From positions 1 to 64,000 of the forward strand of contig JAJECO010000086.1 in NCBI GenBank assembly GCA_022822005.1: 64,000 nt of DNA, given 5' to 3'. Under the pieces are notes generated by a model, which saw only the letters and a program-made list of their open reading frames with translations, was not told where the DNA came from and ran no database searches. The DNA is from Candidatus Poribacteria bacterium (GTDB lineage: Bacteria; Poribacteria; WGA-4E; PCPOR2b). The position numbers and the translations under genes are program-made. The stretch's first letter is position 1; the number at the start of each line of letters is the position of its first letter. Positions 16,319 to 25,004 of the stretch are shown here, piece after piece.

Positions 16319-16422
16319 AAATCTCTCCTGATATAGCACGAGTCGTATGAGTTGAAAGTAGGCTGGGGTGAACGAAATCGACAAACATACCAAACATTAC
16401 GTTTCACTCTATCCTTGTAAGG

Positions 16423-16452
16423 CTTCTGCGCCCGGCAACCCGGACGCAGAAG
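16423..16452 (-). terminator. Strong hairpin after the 4-TM protein gene
   Basis: CTTCTGCGCCCGG pairs with CCGGACGCAGAAG (12 of 13 bp) around a CAAC loop, about 45 bases after the gene ending at 16495. No T-run follows, so it may stabilise the 3' end rather than terminate. Confidence 0.45.
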
Positions 16453-16494
16453 ATATAACGCCGAGGTCCTAAAGATATGTTACAAATACTGTAG

Positions 16495-16929
16495 CTACTC
16501 GCTAGCACTGGAGCGCAACAGGTGAGCCCCCAGCGCACCGCTCAATAACGGGTTTATGGCGTCAAAGATAATCCATACCAGCGATCGGACATCGGCACTG
16601 ACAGCGGTAAAATCTTGCCCGATGCTGCTGATGCCGAACCAGTTCCAGAAGAAGAGTATACCAGCAAACAGGAATCCGTAAAATAGCGCGTTGGCAGCTA
16701 TAAACTCTGGTCCACTGGAACTTTCGCCCGCACCGCTCATGCGAATGTAGCCGAATATCAATCCCAGTATGATTGAGATAGCCGAGAGCCAATTAATCCA
16801 ATCCCAAGCACTGCTGTAGGGTTGGGCATCGCTGGATGTGTGGTAAACCGGCTCGATGACTGTGTGGATGGCAACTATTGCCGCAATCAGAATCAGAACA
16901 ATACCTATAACTCGCTTTAAGGCTCCCAT
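16495..16929 (-). CDS. Unknown small four-helix membrane protein
   Basis: 144 residues with four predicted membrane segments: about 5-22 (VIGIVLILIAAIVAIHTV), 45-62 (WLSAISIILGLIFGYI), 78-97 (ANALFYGFLFAGILFFWNWF) and 112-135. No family recognised. A clear AAGGAGA precedes the ATG. The second helix pair is separated by a Gly/Ser-rich stretch (SGAGESSSG). Confidence 0.65.
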   Translation of the reverse strand: MGALKRVIGIVLILIAAIVAIHTVIEPVYHTSSDAQPYSSAWDWINWLSAISIILGLIFGYIRMSGAGESSSGPEFIAANALFYGFLFAGILFFWNWFGISSIGQDFTAVSADVRSLVWIIFDAINPLLSGALGAHLLRSSASE

Positions 16930-17075
16930 GAAAATTCTCCTTTTCCCTTATCGGGTCGGTTAAATTCTGTTCCAAGAAACGAAATTGGGAATCTGCTCTC
17001 ATCTGTGCTTACGATTGCCGCCGATGATAGCGGCGTTTTTAGCCGCTCTTTCAGGAGGTTTGGAGCAGCATATCT

Positions 17076-17396
17076 TTACTGGATGACCGATCGGGGAGTT
17101 GCTTCAAGGCGTGTAACTTGGATCTGCGAACGATCCATCATGTCAGGGATTTTGGGCGCGATCTCGTTCTTCCACGTATCGCTTTCGTACACAGCTTCAT
17201 ACAACTGCTCGCGCTGCGCCTCACTTTCAAATCGGCGAATCCAAACGTACAGATCCTTCTCCTCTTCGCCGACAAAACCGCCCAAAATTACCATCCCTTT
17301 CGAGATCTGAAAAGGAATAATCACCTCCTCCATATACTTAACCCAGTTTTCCTCTTGGCCGGGTCTCATCCGATACTGCCGAAGTTCAAAGAACAT
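17076..17396 (-). CDS. NIPSNAP family protein
   Basis: 106 residues, a ferredoxin-like alpha/beta-barrel small protein. The opening MFFELRQYRMRPGQEENWVKYMEE and the later YVWIRRFESEAQREQLYEAVYESDTWKNEI are the family signatures. In bacteria these proteins occur as small cytoplasmic proteins of unclear role near oxidoreductases. AAGGAG precedes the ATG. Confidence 0.85.
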   Translation of the reverse strand: MFFELRQYRMRPGQEENWVKYMEEVIIPFQISKGMVILGGFVGEEEKDLYVWIRRFESEAQREQLYEAVYESDTWKNEIAPKIPDMMDRSQIQVTRLEATPRSVIQ

Positions 17397-17604
17397 AACT
17401 ATCTCCTTGCGCGTTATGGGTCACGGGTGTGCCCACATGTGGTGTTGTTGGTAGATTATCCTTGCCTATCTATTGTGACCTTTTTGGACTAACGGGCGTT
17501 AGTTCCTACTAAATATTATACCAATTCTTTGGGCCGATGTGTAATAAAAATCTCCTGAACTGAATACGGGCTCCGATTTTTTTGGATTAAACACAAAACG
17601 GGCA

Positions 17605-17634
17605 CAAAAAAAGCCCGAGCATATCACTCGGGCT
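17605..17634 (-). terminator. Intrinsic terminator of the squalene-cyclase-fold gene
   Basis: An 8-bp stem AGCCCGAG / CTCGGGCT around a 7-nt loop is followed on the minus strand by seven T, 21 bases after the stop of the gene ending at 17655. Confidence 0.85.
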
Positions 17635-17654
17635 GTGGTGGATATCGGTTAGGA

Positions 17655-18746
17655 CTATTCAGGATAAGCAGTCGCGAGTGCCATCAATGCATACGAAGTA
17701 ACGAGCACCGGATCTCGTTCCATCCAACGACTGTTCTCATTGACCCAGAAACCTTCAGGGGTTTGTTCGCTAATCAGCTTTTCCGCTAACGCTCTGTACC
17801 AATCGTGAGTAACCCCTTTGGAGTCAACAATGGTGGGTTGACCATAGGCTTTTAATGCTTTTGCCATTGTATGGTAGTTGTAAAAGAGCCCCTGTTGCTC
17901 CATACCGTAATTTTCTTCGACTGTGAAGTGCTTCGTGATCCAGTCTACTGCACTCTGCACACGTGGATCGTCTCGGTCAACCTTGGCGTAGATGAAACTC
18001 AACAGTCCTGCGTAGGTCATGCTCGCATAAGAGCGGTGCTCACCCGCTTTGCTCTCGCCGTCCGGTGCATAGATAAAGCCACCGTCGTCTCCCGCCCAAT
18101 CCTGATCGTTGGTTTCGCTGCGGTTCTGACATCTTTCGAGGAACTTGATCGCTTTGTCCCACACCTCCGGGTCATCGGATCCGCTCTCCTTAAGCGCTTG
18201 TATGGCGATATTCATATTGGATAGATCGTGAACGCTTTCCCTACTCCCATAACCGATGCCCCCGAAGTAGACCTCGCTCTCATCCGTCACCTGAAGGCTT
18301 TTGATGAATCCTTGGGCTTTAGCGATTGCCATCTCATAGTTCGGATTGTTTGTGGAGGAGAGTGCCATGAGCGAAACAGAGGTATTGTAATTCGGCAAGG
18401 CGGGCTGCATCTCAACGTTATAGATTCCACCGTCAGGCTGCTGCATCGACAGTAACACTCTGATGGATTTCTGGATGAATGGGTTATCTGCTTCCGTGTA
18501 TTGGTTGTGCGGATGGCGCAGGAAAGCTGTTATTGCCAAGCCTGTTATACCGGGGTGATGCCTAAACAGTCCACTATCTTCCTGCTGCATTTTCAGCCAT
18601 TCCATTCCTCGATTCATTGCTTCCAGCACCCTCGGATTCAGGTCTGAGTAATCAGAGCCTCCGTGGTTATCCGCGTAGAGAGGCTGACTCAAAAGGATAA
18701 GCGTGAATAAAACGATTGTGTATTTGTGTCTATTTGTTAATTTCAT
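17655..18746 (-). CDS. Exported prenyltransferase/squalene-oxidase-repeat protein
   Basis: 363 residues. A signal peptide (about 1-25, ending SQPLYA-DN) leads into an alpha/alpha toroid of the terpene-cyclase/protein-prenyltransferase superfamily. QW-like units are visible (MEWLKMQQEDSGLF, LLSMQQPDGGIYNVEM, AIKFLERCQNR..GGFIYAP, LISEQTPEGFWVNEN). No DxDD cyclase motif is seen, and export argues against a cytoplasmic cyclase. It is more likely a periplasmic or extracellular protein using the fold for binding. It is a single-gene unit closed by a strong terminator. Confidence 0.8.
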   Translation of the reverse strand: MKLTNRHKYTIVLFTLILLSQPLYADNHGGSDYSDLNPRVLEAMNRGMEWLKMQQEDSGLFRHHPGITGLAITAFLRHPHNQYTEADNPFIQKSIRVLLSMQQPDGGIYNVEMQPALPNYNTSVSLMALSSTNNPNYEMAIAKAQGFIKSLQVTDESEVYFGGIGYGSRESVHDLSNMNIAIQALKESGSDDPEVWDKAIKFLERCQNRSETNDQDWAGDDGGFIYAPDGESKAGEHRSYASMTYAGLLSFIYAKVDRDDPRVQSAVDWITKHFTVEENYGMEQQGLFYNYHTMAKALKAYGQPTIVDSKGVTHDWYRALAEKLISEQTPEGFWVNENSRWMERDPVLVTSYALMALATAYPE

Positions 18747-18924
18747 GTTCTATGATCTCCGTTATGTTTGAGTGGCGAGTGACCGAACCTTGTATCGGTG
18801 TACCTGAATTTGAGCAAATCCTGTGCCAATTGCCGAATGTCGTATCCATTGGATTTTGCAGCAATATGATCTGCTTTAGTGTTCAGTAGATGGACAGCGG
18901 TGTTCATAAAATGGTCAAGCGTAT

Positions 18925-19959
18925 TCAAAACTGTACTGCTTCCCCCGTTTCTGAGGAGCGCATCGCGGCGTCGTAAACCTGCATGACTCGTCGGATCTCC
19001 TCCGGCTTGACAATCAGCTCCGCTCCCATGTTCAGGACATCGGAGATGTTCTGATAGTACGACTTCCACGATCCCCTGACGCTCTCAATCACCAATTCGC
19101 GCTCCTCACCGCCCGCTTCTGTCCAAACCGTTGCGTACGTTTCGGGATCTTCTTCCGCAGCGTCGATGTTTCCTGCCACCATCGGTCTCTCCTGCGGGTC
19201 TAATCCGTGCTTAATGAACCCTCCCACATCGCCGAGAACATACCAGCGCGGCTTTGGAACCTTTGCCAAGTTGCCTATCTCAATCTGATAGCGGACGTCG
19301 TTCTCAAATCTAATCAGTAAATTCGCGTAGTTGCCGATGTCAATATCCCACCGCGACCCGTAATGCACGTCGCAGAAAACAGTTTTGACCGGTGCGGAGA
19401 CCAATTGTAGGGCTTGATCGACGAAGTGTGCGGGCCAATCGAAGAGGATGCCGCCACTCTGCTTTTTGTCACCTCGCCAACCGCGCGGTCCCCCGTATCT
19501 CATGATGCCGACCTGAAACAGGTACGGTGTTCCGAGGAGGCCGTCTTCAATCACTTTTCTTACCGTTAGGTAGTCCCAATCCCAGCGGCGATTGTGAAAG
19601 ACGCTCAACATGACACTGTTGCGCTGACTCGCCTCGATCATCACATCGGCTTCGACGGCGTTCATACACATAATTTTGTCGGTGACGAGGTGCTTGCCCG
19701 CATCCATCGCTCGGACCGCAAGGTCCGTGTGCGTGTCGTGCGGTGTCGCGAGTACAACCAGATCGACGTTGTCATCCGCGAGCACCTGATCGATGGTTTC
19801 ATAAAGTTTCACGTCTGGATATGCTTGCGCGGCAGCCTGTCGTCTGTCCGGATTCCGCGTTGCAATTGCATACAAATTAAGTCCCTCTGCCAGACCGACG
19901 AGATAGGCGTGGAACGATTGACCGGCGTAGCCGTATCCGATAACTGCTGCGTTAATCAT
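18925..19959 (-). CDS. Gfo/Idh/MocA family oxidoreductase (non-canonical EKP motif)
   Basis: 344 residues. Rossmann motif GYGYAG at 8-13, then VLATPHDTHTDLAVRAMDAGKHLVTDKIM. The usual catalytic-region motif EKP reads DKI here, so Lys is kept but Glu and Pro are lost. LFDWPAHFVDQAL is the position of the usual active-site His. Likely NAD(P)-dependent oxidation or reduction of a sugar or cyclitol. AAGGAGG precedes the ATG. The MDR-family dehydrogenase directly upstream on the same strand (52-base gap) is its probable partner. Confidence 0.9.
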   Translation of the reverse strand: MINAAVIGYGYAGQSFHAYLVGLAEGLNLYAIATRNPDRRQAAAQAYPDVKLYETIDQVLADDNVDLVVLATPHDTHTDLAVRAMDAGKHLVTDKIMCMNAVEADVMIEASQRNSVMLSVFHNRRWDWDYLTVRKVIEDGLLGTPYLFQVGIMRYGGPRGWRGDKKQSGGILFDWPAHFVDQALQLVSAPVKTVFCDVHYGSRWDIDIGNYANLLIRFENDVRYQIEIGNLAKVPKPRWYVLGDVGGFIKHGLDPQERPMVAGNIDAAEEDPETYATVWTEAGGEERELVIESVRGSWKSYYQNISDVLNMGAELIVKPEEIRRVMQVYDAAMRSSETGEAVQF

Positions 19960-20011
19960 CGGGCCTCCTTCTGCATGGATGCTTTGTCAAACTACTATTT
20001 CCAAGTGGTGA

Positions 20012-21007
20012 CTAATCCTCCCAATTCAATACAACCCCCAATAGGTTCTGATCCCAATCCATCAGCATTTCATACGCCTCCGCAGCCTGAATCCCCGGCA
20101 TCCGATGGGTAATCAGCGGATCGACGACCACACGACCGTGGGCGATAAGCTGCAGCGACAGTTCCCAATCATCGCGAAGTGTCCAGAAATTTGGTGAGGA
20201 ATCATGGGCTGGACGGGCAGAATTATGGGCGCCCAACACCGTCAAACCTTTTCGGTGGACGTCACGGTAAAAATTCACATGCTCCGTTTCGCCTCGTGTG
20301 CTGGCGAGCAGGACAACCCGCCCACCCCAGTCCGCCAACTGAAAAGCCGTATTGACCACCGCTGGGTGTCCCGTAGCTTCAATAACAACAGCCAAACCCT
20401 TGCCATCAGTAATTCTGTCCAGTTGATTATCCAAATCTTCAGCTTCTGGATTTAAGGCGTGATCTGCGCCAACCTGTCTGGCGAGTTGTAAGCGGTTATC
20501 GGATAAGTCTGCTGTAATCACAGGCAGCCCACCACTGAGTCTCGCAAGTTGCATCGCGAACAGTCCAATCAAACCACCGCCTAACACAAGCGTCGGTTCC
20601 CCAAGTTCAATTTTGGCTTTTCGAACTCCCTGCATCGCAATCGTACACAGGTTGAAAAAGACCCCTCGTTCTGAGGATAACGCCCGCTCGGTTACCTTGA
20701 GCAGGTTATCCGGCGTTGCAACGAAATGGCTTGTGTGCCCTCTGGAAGAAGCGACCCTATCACCGATCTTGAAACCTTCTACATCTCTACCTATATCAAC
20801 GACCACGCCGATATTGCTGTAGCCGGGGTATGATGGATAGTTGCCCTGTGCGTTGGGCAGCCCAAGCAGGAAAGCGCGTTCCGTACCCGGACTGATGAGT
20901 GTGCATTCGGTTGCCACCAGAATCTCATTATCACCCAGGAGTGGGAACTCAAACTCCTCGATTTCAACCGTCGCCCGACCCGGCCAAACAACTCTTCGTC
21001 CTTTCAT
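20012..21007 (-). CDS. Medium-chain dehydrogenase without catalytic zinc ligands
   Basis: 331 residues. The N-terminal GroES-like domain has ATECTLISPGTERAFLLG where zinc alcohol dehydrogenases have their first zinc site, and the His-Glu pair is missing. The nucleotide-binding loop is VLGGGLIGLFAMQLAR (about 150-165). This layout matches the MDR branch often paired or fused with Gfo/Idh proteins in sugar or secondary metabolism (bi-domain oxidoreductases), as here with the gene behind it. The frame is open 27 codons upstream; the ATG at 21007 with AAGGAAGGA is preferred. Confidence 0.85.
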   Translation of the reverse strand: MKGRRVVWPGRATVEIEEFEFPLLGDNEILVATECTLISPGTERAFLLGLPNAQGNYPSYPGYSNIGVVVDIGRDVEGFKIGDRVASSRGHTSHFVATPDNLLKVTERALSSERGVFFNLCTIAMQGVRKAKIELGEPTLVLGGGLIGLFAMQLARLSGGLPVITADLSDNRLQLARQVGADHALNPEAEDLDNQLDRITDGKGLAVVIEATGHPAVVNTAFQLADWGGRVVLLASTRGETEHVNFYRDVHRKGLTVLGAHNSARPAHDSSPNFWTLRDDWELSLQLIAHGRVVVDPLITHRMPGIQAAEAYEMLMDWDQNLLGVVLNWED

Positions 21008-21069
21008 CTGTTCCTTCCTTGGTATAAGAAATATAGTGTACCTTAGAATTAATGAGACACTCCAAACCG

Positions 21070-21092
21070 GTGCGGTTAGAAACCGCACCTAC
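21070..21092 (-). repeat. REP-like hairpin with GTAG foot (minus strand)
   Basis: Read on the minus strand: GTAG, then a perfect 8-bp stem GTGCGGTT / AACCGCAC around TCT. The stem sequence differs from the 2697 type but the layout is the same. Confidence 0.7.
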
Positions 21093-21093
21093 C

Positions 21094-21204
21094 GGTCCCG
21101 ATAAATCCCCGATACATCCCCGATGAATCGGGACAGGCGGGACTCCGACAAGCCGAGAGCAGGTCCCGATTCTCGGGATTCACGGAGCGGAACAGGCGGG
21201 ATCG
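21094..21204. repeat. CCCGAT/ATCGGG dispersed repeat (inverted copy)
   Basis: CCCGATAAATCCCCGATACAT, CAGGCGGGACTCCGACAAGC and CCGAGAGCAGG occur as the reverse complement of 4777-4841, followed by a second partial unit (TCCCGATTCTCGGGA). Confidence 0.65.
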
Positions 21205-21332
21205 AAACCGAGGGGCGAAAGTGTCTATTTATTTTTAGAATTCACCATAGTACAAAGAAACTGTAGCGGAAGGCTCTCCCCGCCTGACAGAGACTATCTT
21301 TCCTTCAGCGGAAATTCCCATTCTGTTTTTTC

Positions 21333-21359
21333 TTACGTATTACTCGTTACGTTTCACGT
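21333..21359. repeat. TTACG-type dispersed repeat, best copy
   Basis: TTACGTATTACTCG followed by TTACGTTTCACG. This is the most complete copy of the family seen at 6274, 11165, 12642, 16395, 27808, 58971 and 61361. Confidence 0.65.
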
Positions 21360-21733
21360 GCTTTGATGTGAACAAAAAGGGCTATGCGTTGCTCAGTATA
21401 CATTATGCCTACATGAAAATCTATCATAAAATAATAGGGATATACCCACACATGGAGTTGCGAATTATTTCGCAGAGCTGCACGATTTAGATTGAATGGA
21501 TTGGCAAGAAACAATATAATAGTATAAGCTACTACTGCTCTGTCATATAAATCATGATAAGTCTCTCACGGCTCGGCTTGGATAGCCATATCCAAGCCTG
21601 ATTTGCGGCGGTGTTGTGGATTTGTCAATCCACAACGAGCAGGGGCATTAACAATTATCTGACAATGTACTACTTATCTTGGAAAGATCATGTTTTACAT
21701 TCTTATTGCTTACGAAGGAACTCGGAGGGATGG

Positions 21734-24076
21734 ATGGTCAAATTCTTATTGGCGTTACTTGTTGTGGGCCTCCTCACATTGTCCACACACGCATCCCACG
21801 CGGCAGGCGATCCGATACTCAGGAAGATCGCAGCTGTCGAAACGGATTCGCCGCCAAAAATTGATGGAAAACTGGATGATCCATGCTGGCAGAACGCAGC
21901 ACAGACCGGCGAATTTATTCAATTTGAGCCGAACTCAGGCGAGCCCGCCAGCCATAAGACGAAGGTCTACCTACTCTATGATGAGAATCGCCTGTATGTC
22001 GGTTTTGAGTGCTTCAAGAGCGACATGAACGTGCTCGCCGCAAATTCTGTTCAGCGAGACTCTTTCTTCTTCTCTGATGATCACGTCGAAATCCTGATTG
22101 ATACCTACCTTGATCAGCGTAACTGCTACGCTTTTGCGCTAAATCCGCTCAGTACGCAGACCGACCGGCGAATAACCAACGAAGGCGGAAATGTAAGACG
22201 AAATAGCTCTAATGTTGGTTCCGCTATTTCGTGGGACTGCGATTGGTCCGGGTACACTGCGACATACGATGACCGATGGACAGCGGAGTTCTCCATCCCG
22301 TTTGCTGAACTTCGGTTTCCGAAGCAGAATCCCGATGCGGTTTGGGGAATCAATTTTTGGCGGAATGATGAATCGCGGCAAGAGGAGCTCTCATGGGTAG
22401 AACTTGGGGGACGACAGTACGCCGTTTCAAATTTTGGACATCTAACCGACTTGCCATTGGATCGACTGGTCACGAAGCGTCCGCTGGAGGTTAAACCGTA
22501 CGGCACCCTAAAACCGGAGAAAATCGGCGATCAGGACCCCGAATTGAATACCGCTGCAGGTCTTGATGTCCGGTACCCCTTCTCAAGCGTGACGGTTGAC
22601 TTCACCCTCAATCCCGATTTTGCGCAGATTGAGGCAGATCCAGACCTTGTCAACCTGTCAGACATCCCGCTGCGGTTCCCAGAGAAGCGTCCATTCTTTC
22701 TGGAAGGAAACGAGCTTTTCCAAACACCTGTCGAACTGTTTTACAGTCGTCGTGTCGAAGATCTGATGTACGGAGGGAAGGTGATCGGCAAGGTGAGAGA
22801 CTACAATTTTGCCTTCCTAAACGCCCAGGCAGGACCGGAAAATGCGGCGTTCAAGACAAAGTCGCGGTTCAGTAGTGATCTTGATCGAGAAATACTTTCA
22901 CGGGATTTGCGCCAGACATTTGATACGAATGACATCTCGCTTTCTGAAATGGCATCCGTTGCTGTCAAAGATAAAGAGGGTAAGTGGTTCATAACAGATG
23001 CAACTGAAGAGAAGCGATACACTATCCTCGAGCAGGGCGATCGGTTAAACGTGTACGATGTTGACGTGGATCAGCTGCCCGCTGATGAATACAACTATTC
23101 CGTTTTCCGCGTACAGCGGGAACTTGGCAGGAACTCGTCGATCGGACTGTTGGGTGTGAACAAACAAGGGCAGAGTTTGTACGACCGCGCTTCGGGAATT
23201 GATGCCCGCTTTAGACTGCCCGCCGACGTCAACCTTAACCTTGAATATGCTAGGGAATGGAAATCGGGTATAGAGGAGGATGACCCCATCAGTGATGATG
23301 TTATCTTCGCCGAGTTTTCTCGCCGAGCGAATGTGTTTTCTTTTGAAGCAAGGTATATCGACATCGGAGAAAATTTTGATGTCGAAACCGGGTTTATTCC
23401 CAGAACTGATCGGCGGGGTCTCGAGTTCACCACCCGGTACAACAAGCAGTATGCGGGGTTGGTACAACGCCTGCGCGGTGAAGGTGTAGTTGACCGCCTG
23501 TATAACCATGCGGGGGAACTGACGAACGAACGCTATCAGATTCGGGGACTGATTGGGGTTAAGAACATCTTCCTTTTCACCGGACCAGAATGGTATTACC
23601 ACGTTGATGACGATGGTGTGGCTTACACGGACAAGGTGCTGAATTTTTTCACTGGCTGGTTCCCACCCAAATGGGCGAGGATTCGGAATTTTGGAACGAT
23701 CGGTATCCGCGATGATAAAGATACGTTCTTCATTCGTCCGGAGATAACGATCCGACCGACTGCTAAACTGGACTTGGAACTGACCCTGCAACGATTGGTG
23801 GAAGATGGTGTGCTGGAACAGTGGACGCGCCGTTTTGCGATCAACTATCAATTCGCACAGCGGATGTTCTTCCGTTCGAGCGCGGAGTTCACAATCGATG
23901 AGGAGCGACGGATCTTTGCACTGTTCGCGTATGAATATCTGCCCGAAAGCACGTTCTTTCTCGTCTACAATAACAACCGCGAGAAGGATGGCGACACCGA
24001 ACAAATTGTCTTTGTCAAGCTGTCACACCTACTCAAGGTTGGACTATTTCGATTCGCGCCGCTGGATAACCGGTAG
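21734..24076 (+). CDS. DUF5916-type protein: CBM9-like domain plus outer-membrane barrel
   Basis: 780 residues. A signal peptide (about 1-25, MVKFLLALLVVGLL...HAA) is followed by a carbohydrate-binding family 9-like domain (about 30-230: PPKIDGKLDDPCWQNA, VYLLYDENRLYVGFECF, WTAEFSIPFAELRFP). A long beta-rich part then begins with the DUF5916 signature DFTLNPDFAQIEADPDLVNLS and FPEKRPFFLEGNELF, and ends in barrel strands. It is expected in the outer membrane; a role in polysaccharide or metal handling is possible but unproven. The ATG at 21734 follows GGAGGG. Its stop codon TAG is the last three bases of the GTAG foot of a REP-like hairpin. Confidence 0.88.
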   Translation: MVKFLLALLVVGLLTLSTHASHAAGDPILRKIAAVETDSPPKIDGKLDDPCWQNAAQTGEFIQFEPNSGEPASHKTKVYLLYDENRLYVGFECFKSDMNVLAANSVQRDSFFFSDDHVEILIDTYLDQRNCYAFALNPLSTQTDRRITNEGGNVRRNSSNVGSAISWDCDWSGYTATYDDRWTAEFSIPFAELRFPKQNPDAVWGINFWRNDESRQEELSWVELGGRQYAVSNFGHLTDLPLDRLVTKRPLEVKPYGTLKPEKIGDQDPELNTAAGLDVRYPFSSVTVDFTLNPDFAQIEADPDLVNLSDIPLRFPEKRPFFLEGNELFQTPVELFYSRRVEDLMYGGKVIGKVRDYNFAFLNAQAGPENAAFKTKSRFSSDLDREILSRDLRQTFDTNDISLSEMASVAVKDKEGKWFITDATEEKRYTILEQGDRLNVYDVDVDQLPADEYNYSVFRVQRELGRNSSIGLLGVNKQGQSLYDRASGIDARFRLPADVNLNLEYAREWKSGIEEDDPISDDVIFAEFSRRANVFSFEARYIDIGENFDVETGFIPRTDRRGLEFTTRYNKQYAGLVQRLRGEGVVDRLYNHAGELTNERYQIRGLIGVKNIFLFTGPEWYYHVDDDGVAYTDKVLNFFTGWFPPKWARIRNFGTIGIRDDKDTFFIRPEITIRPTAKLDLELTLQRLVEDGVLEQWTRRFAINYQFAQRMFFRSSAEFTIDEERRIFALFAYEYLPESTFFLVYNNNREKDGDTEQIVFVKLSHLLKVGLFRFAPLDNR

Positions 24077-24096
24077 GTCGAGATTCATATCTCGAC
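24073..24096 (+). repeat. REP-like hairpin with GTAG foot (copy 2)
   Basis: Identical to 2697-2720 over the foot, stem and loop. It overlaps the last bases of the DUF5916 gene and supplies its TAG stop. Confidence 0.8.
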
Positions 24097-24153
24097 AAAA
24101 TGCGGAAGTAATTTTAACGTACTAATCATAATTTTTGAGGAGGCAATAAGCCT

Positions 24154-24390
24154 ATGATGGATGCAAAGTTAAAGAAGATTCAGATTACCCCCGTAAAATT
24201 TAACAAAGAAGGTGACGTACAGAAGGAAGAGTTTGCAACGCTTACCTTCGAGGTGCCGCTTGATAGTCTCACACAACGGCAGGAGGTGATGGCTCTGTTT
24301 GAAACCCTTAGTCGTGAGTGGGTAAGAATTGAAGTTGAGGGTGAGTCGATCCCAACAGGCGAAGACTCCCAGCTCGGAGCTGCGGTATGA
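24154..24390 (+). CDS. Unknown 78-residue protein coupled to ogt
   Basis: No family recognised. It is mostly beta/alpha-like (KKIQITPVKFNKEG, EEFATLTFEVPLDSLTQRQEVMALFETLSREWVRIEVEGE), acidic and soluble, with no Cys. GAGGAGG lies about 10 bases before the ATG. Its stop overlaps the start of the alkyltransferase gene as ATGA, so the two are translationally coupled. Confidence 0.7.
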   Translation: MMDAKLKKIQITPVKFNKEGDVQKEEFATLTFEVPLDSLTQRQEVMALFETLSREWVRIEVEGESIPTGEDSQLGAAV

Positions 24391-24920
24391 CCATAACGAA
24401 TTACACTTGCTTCAAATCATCATATGGTTGGGTGGGCGTCGCAAGATCGGACCAAGGTCTCACACGCGTTACATTTGGCGCGCCGACCGAACCAGCAATA
24501 AAAAATCGCTTGCGCAACGGTTCACACGGGAAACGGGGTTTATATCCACTCACTCGGAACTCGCTTGATCCAGAACTACTGAACGCAGTCGAGTTGCTCA
24601 CAAAATACTTCAATGGGGTCCCAGTTGAGTTCGACCTCAGACTCGATCTAAGTACTGGAACACGGTTTCAGCGCAGCGTTTGGGAAACCGCCCTTCGGAT
24701 TCCTTACGGGACGGTCCAAAGCTACGGTTGGATCGCACAGCAAATCGACAAACCGAACGCGATGCGTGCTGTCGGCGGAGCGATGGGTGCGAATCCGTTA
24801 GCCGTTATCGTACCGTGTCATCGTGTCGTCCGCAGCGATGGAGGGCTTGGCGGTTATGCGGGTGGGTTGGATTGGAAGCGGAAGCTGCTTTCCATGGAGC
24901 GAAAAACTGAAGCGGTGTGA
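24387..24920 (+). CDS. ogt: Methylated-DNA--protein-cysteine S-methyltransferase
   Basis: 177 residues. This is a suicide repair protein that moves the alkyl group from O6-alkylguanine to its own cysteine. The active site P143-C144-H145-R146-V147 is intact. FQRSVWETALRIPYGTVQSYGWIA (about 94-117) is the DNA-binding helix-turn-helix, with RAVGGAMGANPLAVIVP giving the arginine finger region. The N-terminal domain (about 1-90) is of normal length for Ogt. No Ada-type regulatory domain is present. It overlaps the small gene upstream by four bases. Confidence 0.95.
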   Translation: MTITNYTCFKSSYGWVGVARSDQGLTRVTFGAPTEPAIKNRLRNGSHGKRGLYPLTRNSLDPELLNAVELLTKYFNGVPVEFDLRLDLSTGTRFQRSVWETALRIPYGTVQSYGWIAQQIDKPNAMRAVGGAMGANPLAVIVPCHRVVRSDGGLGGYAGGLDWKRKLLSMERKTEAV

Positions 24921-25004
24921 ACACTCCGGAAAATTGAGAACCGAAAAGCCGAAACAAGCGTTTTAGTCACCCTACCACCGTTGCGCGTGTAACAACAGAC
25001 CGAT

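Larger units (their letters stand above)
21008..21733. other. Repeat-rich intergenic region between divergent genes
   Basis: No gene. It holds a GTAG-footed hairpin on the minus strand (21070-21092), the inverted copy of the CCCGAT/ATCGGG block (21094-21204) and the clearest TTACG-type repeat (21333-21359). The promoter of the DUF5916 gene should lie in the AT-rich part after 21400, but I could not place it. Confidence 0.7.

Noticed and set aside
17018-17037. Small GCCGC/GCGGC hairpin with T-run on the plus strand
   Set aside because: The stem is only 5 bp and no plus-strand gene ends there.
17655-18746. Hopanoid or terpene biosynthesis gene
   Set aside because: It has a signal peptide, no DxDD motif and no isoprenoid genes around it.
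18743-19069. 108-codon minus-strand frame ahead of the squalene-cyclase-fold gene
   Set aside because: It overlaps the end of the Gfo/Idh gene in another frame and looks like its shadow.
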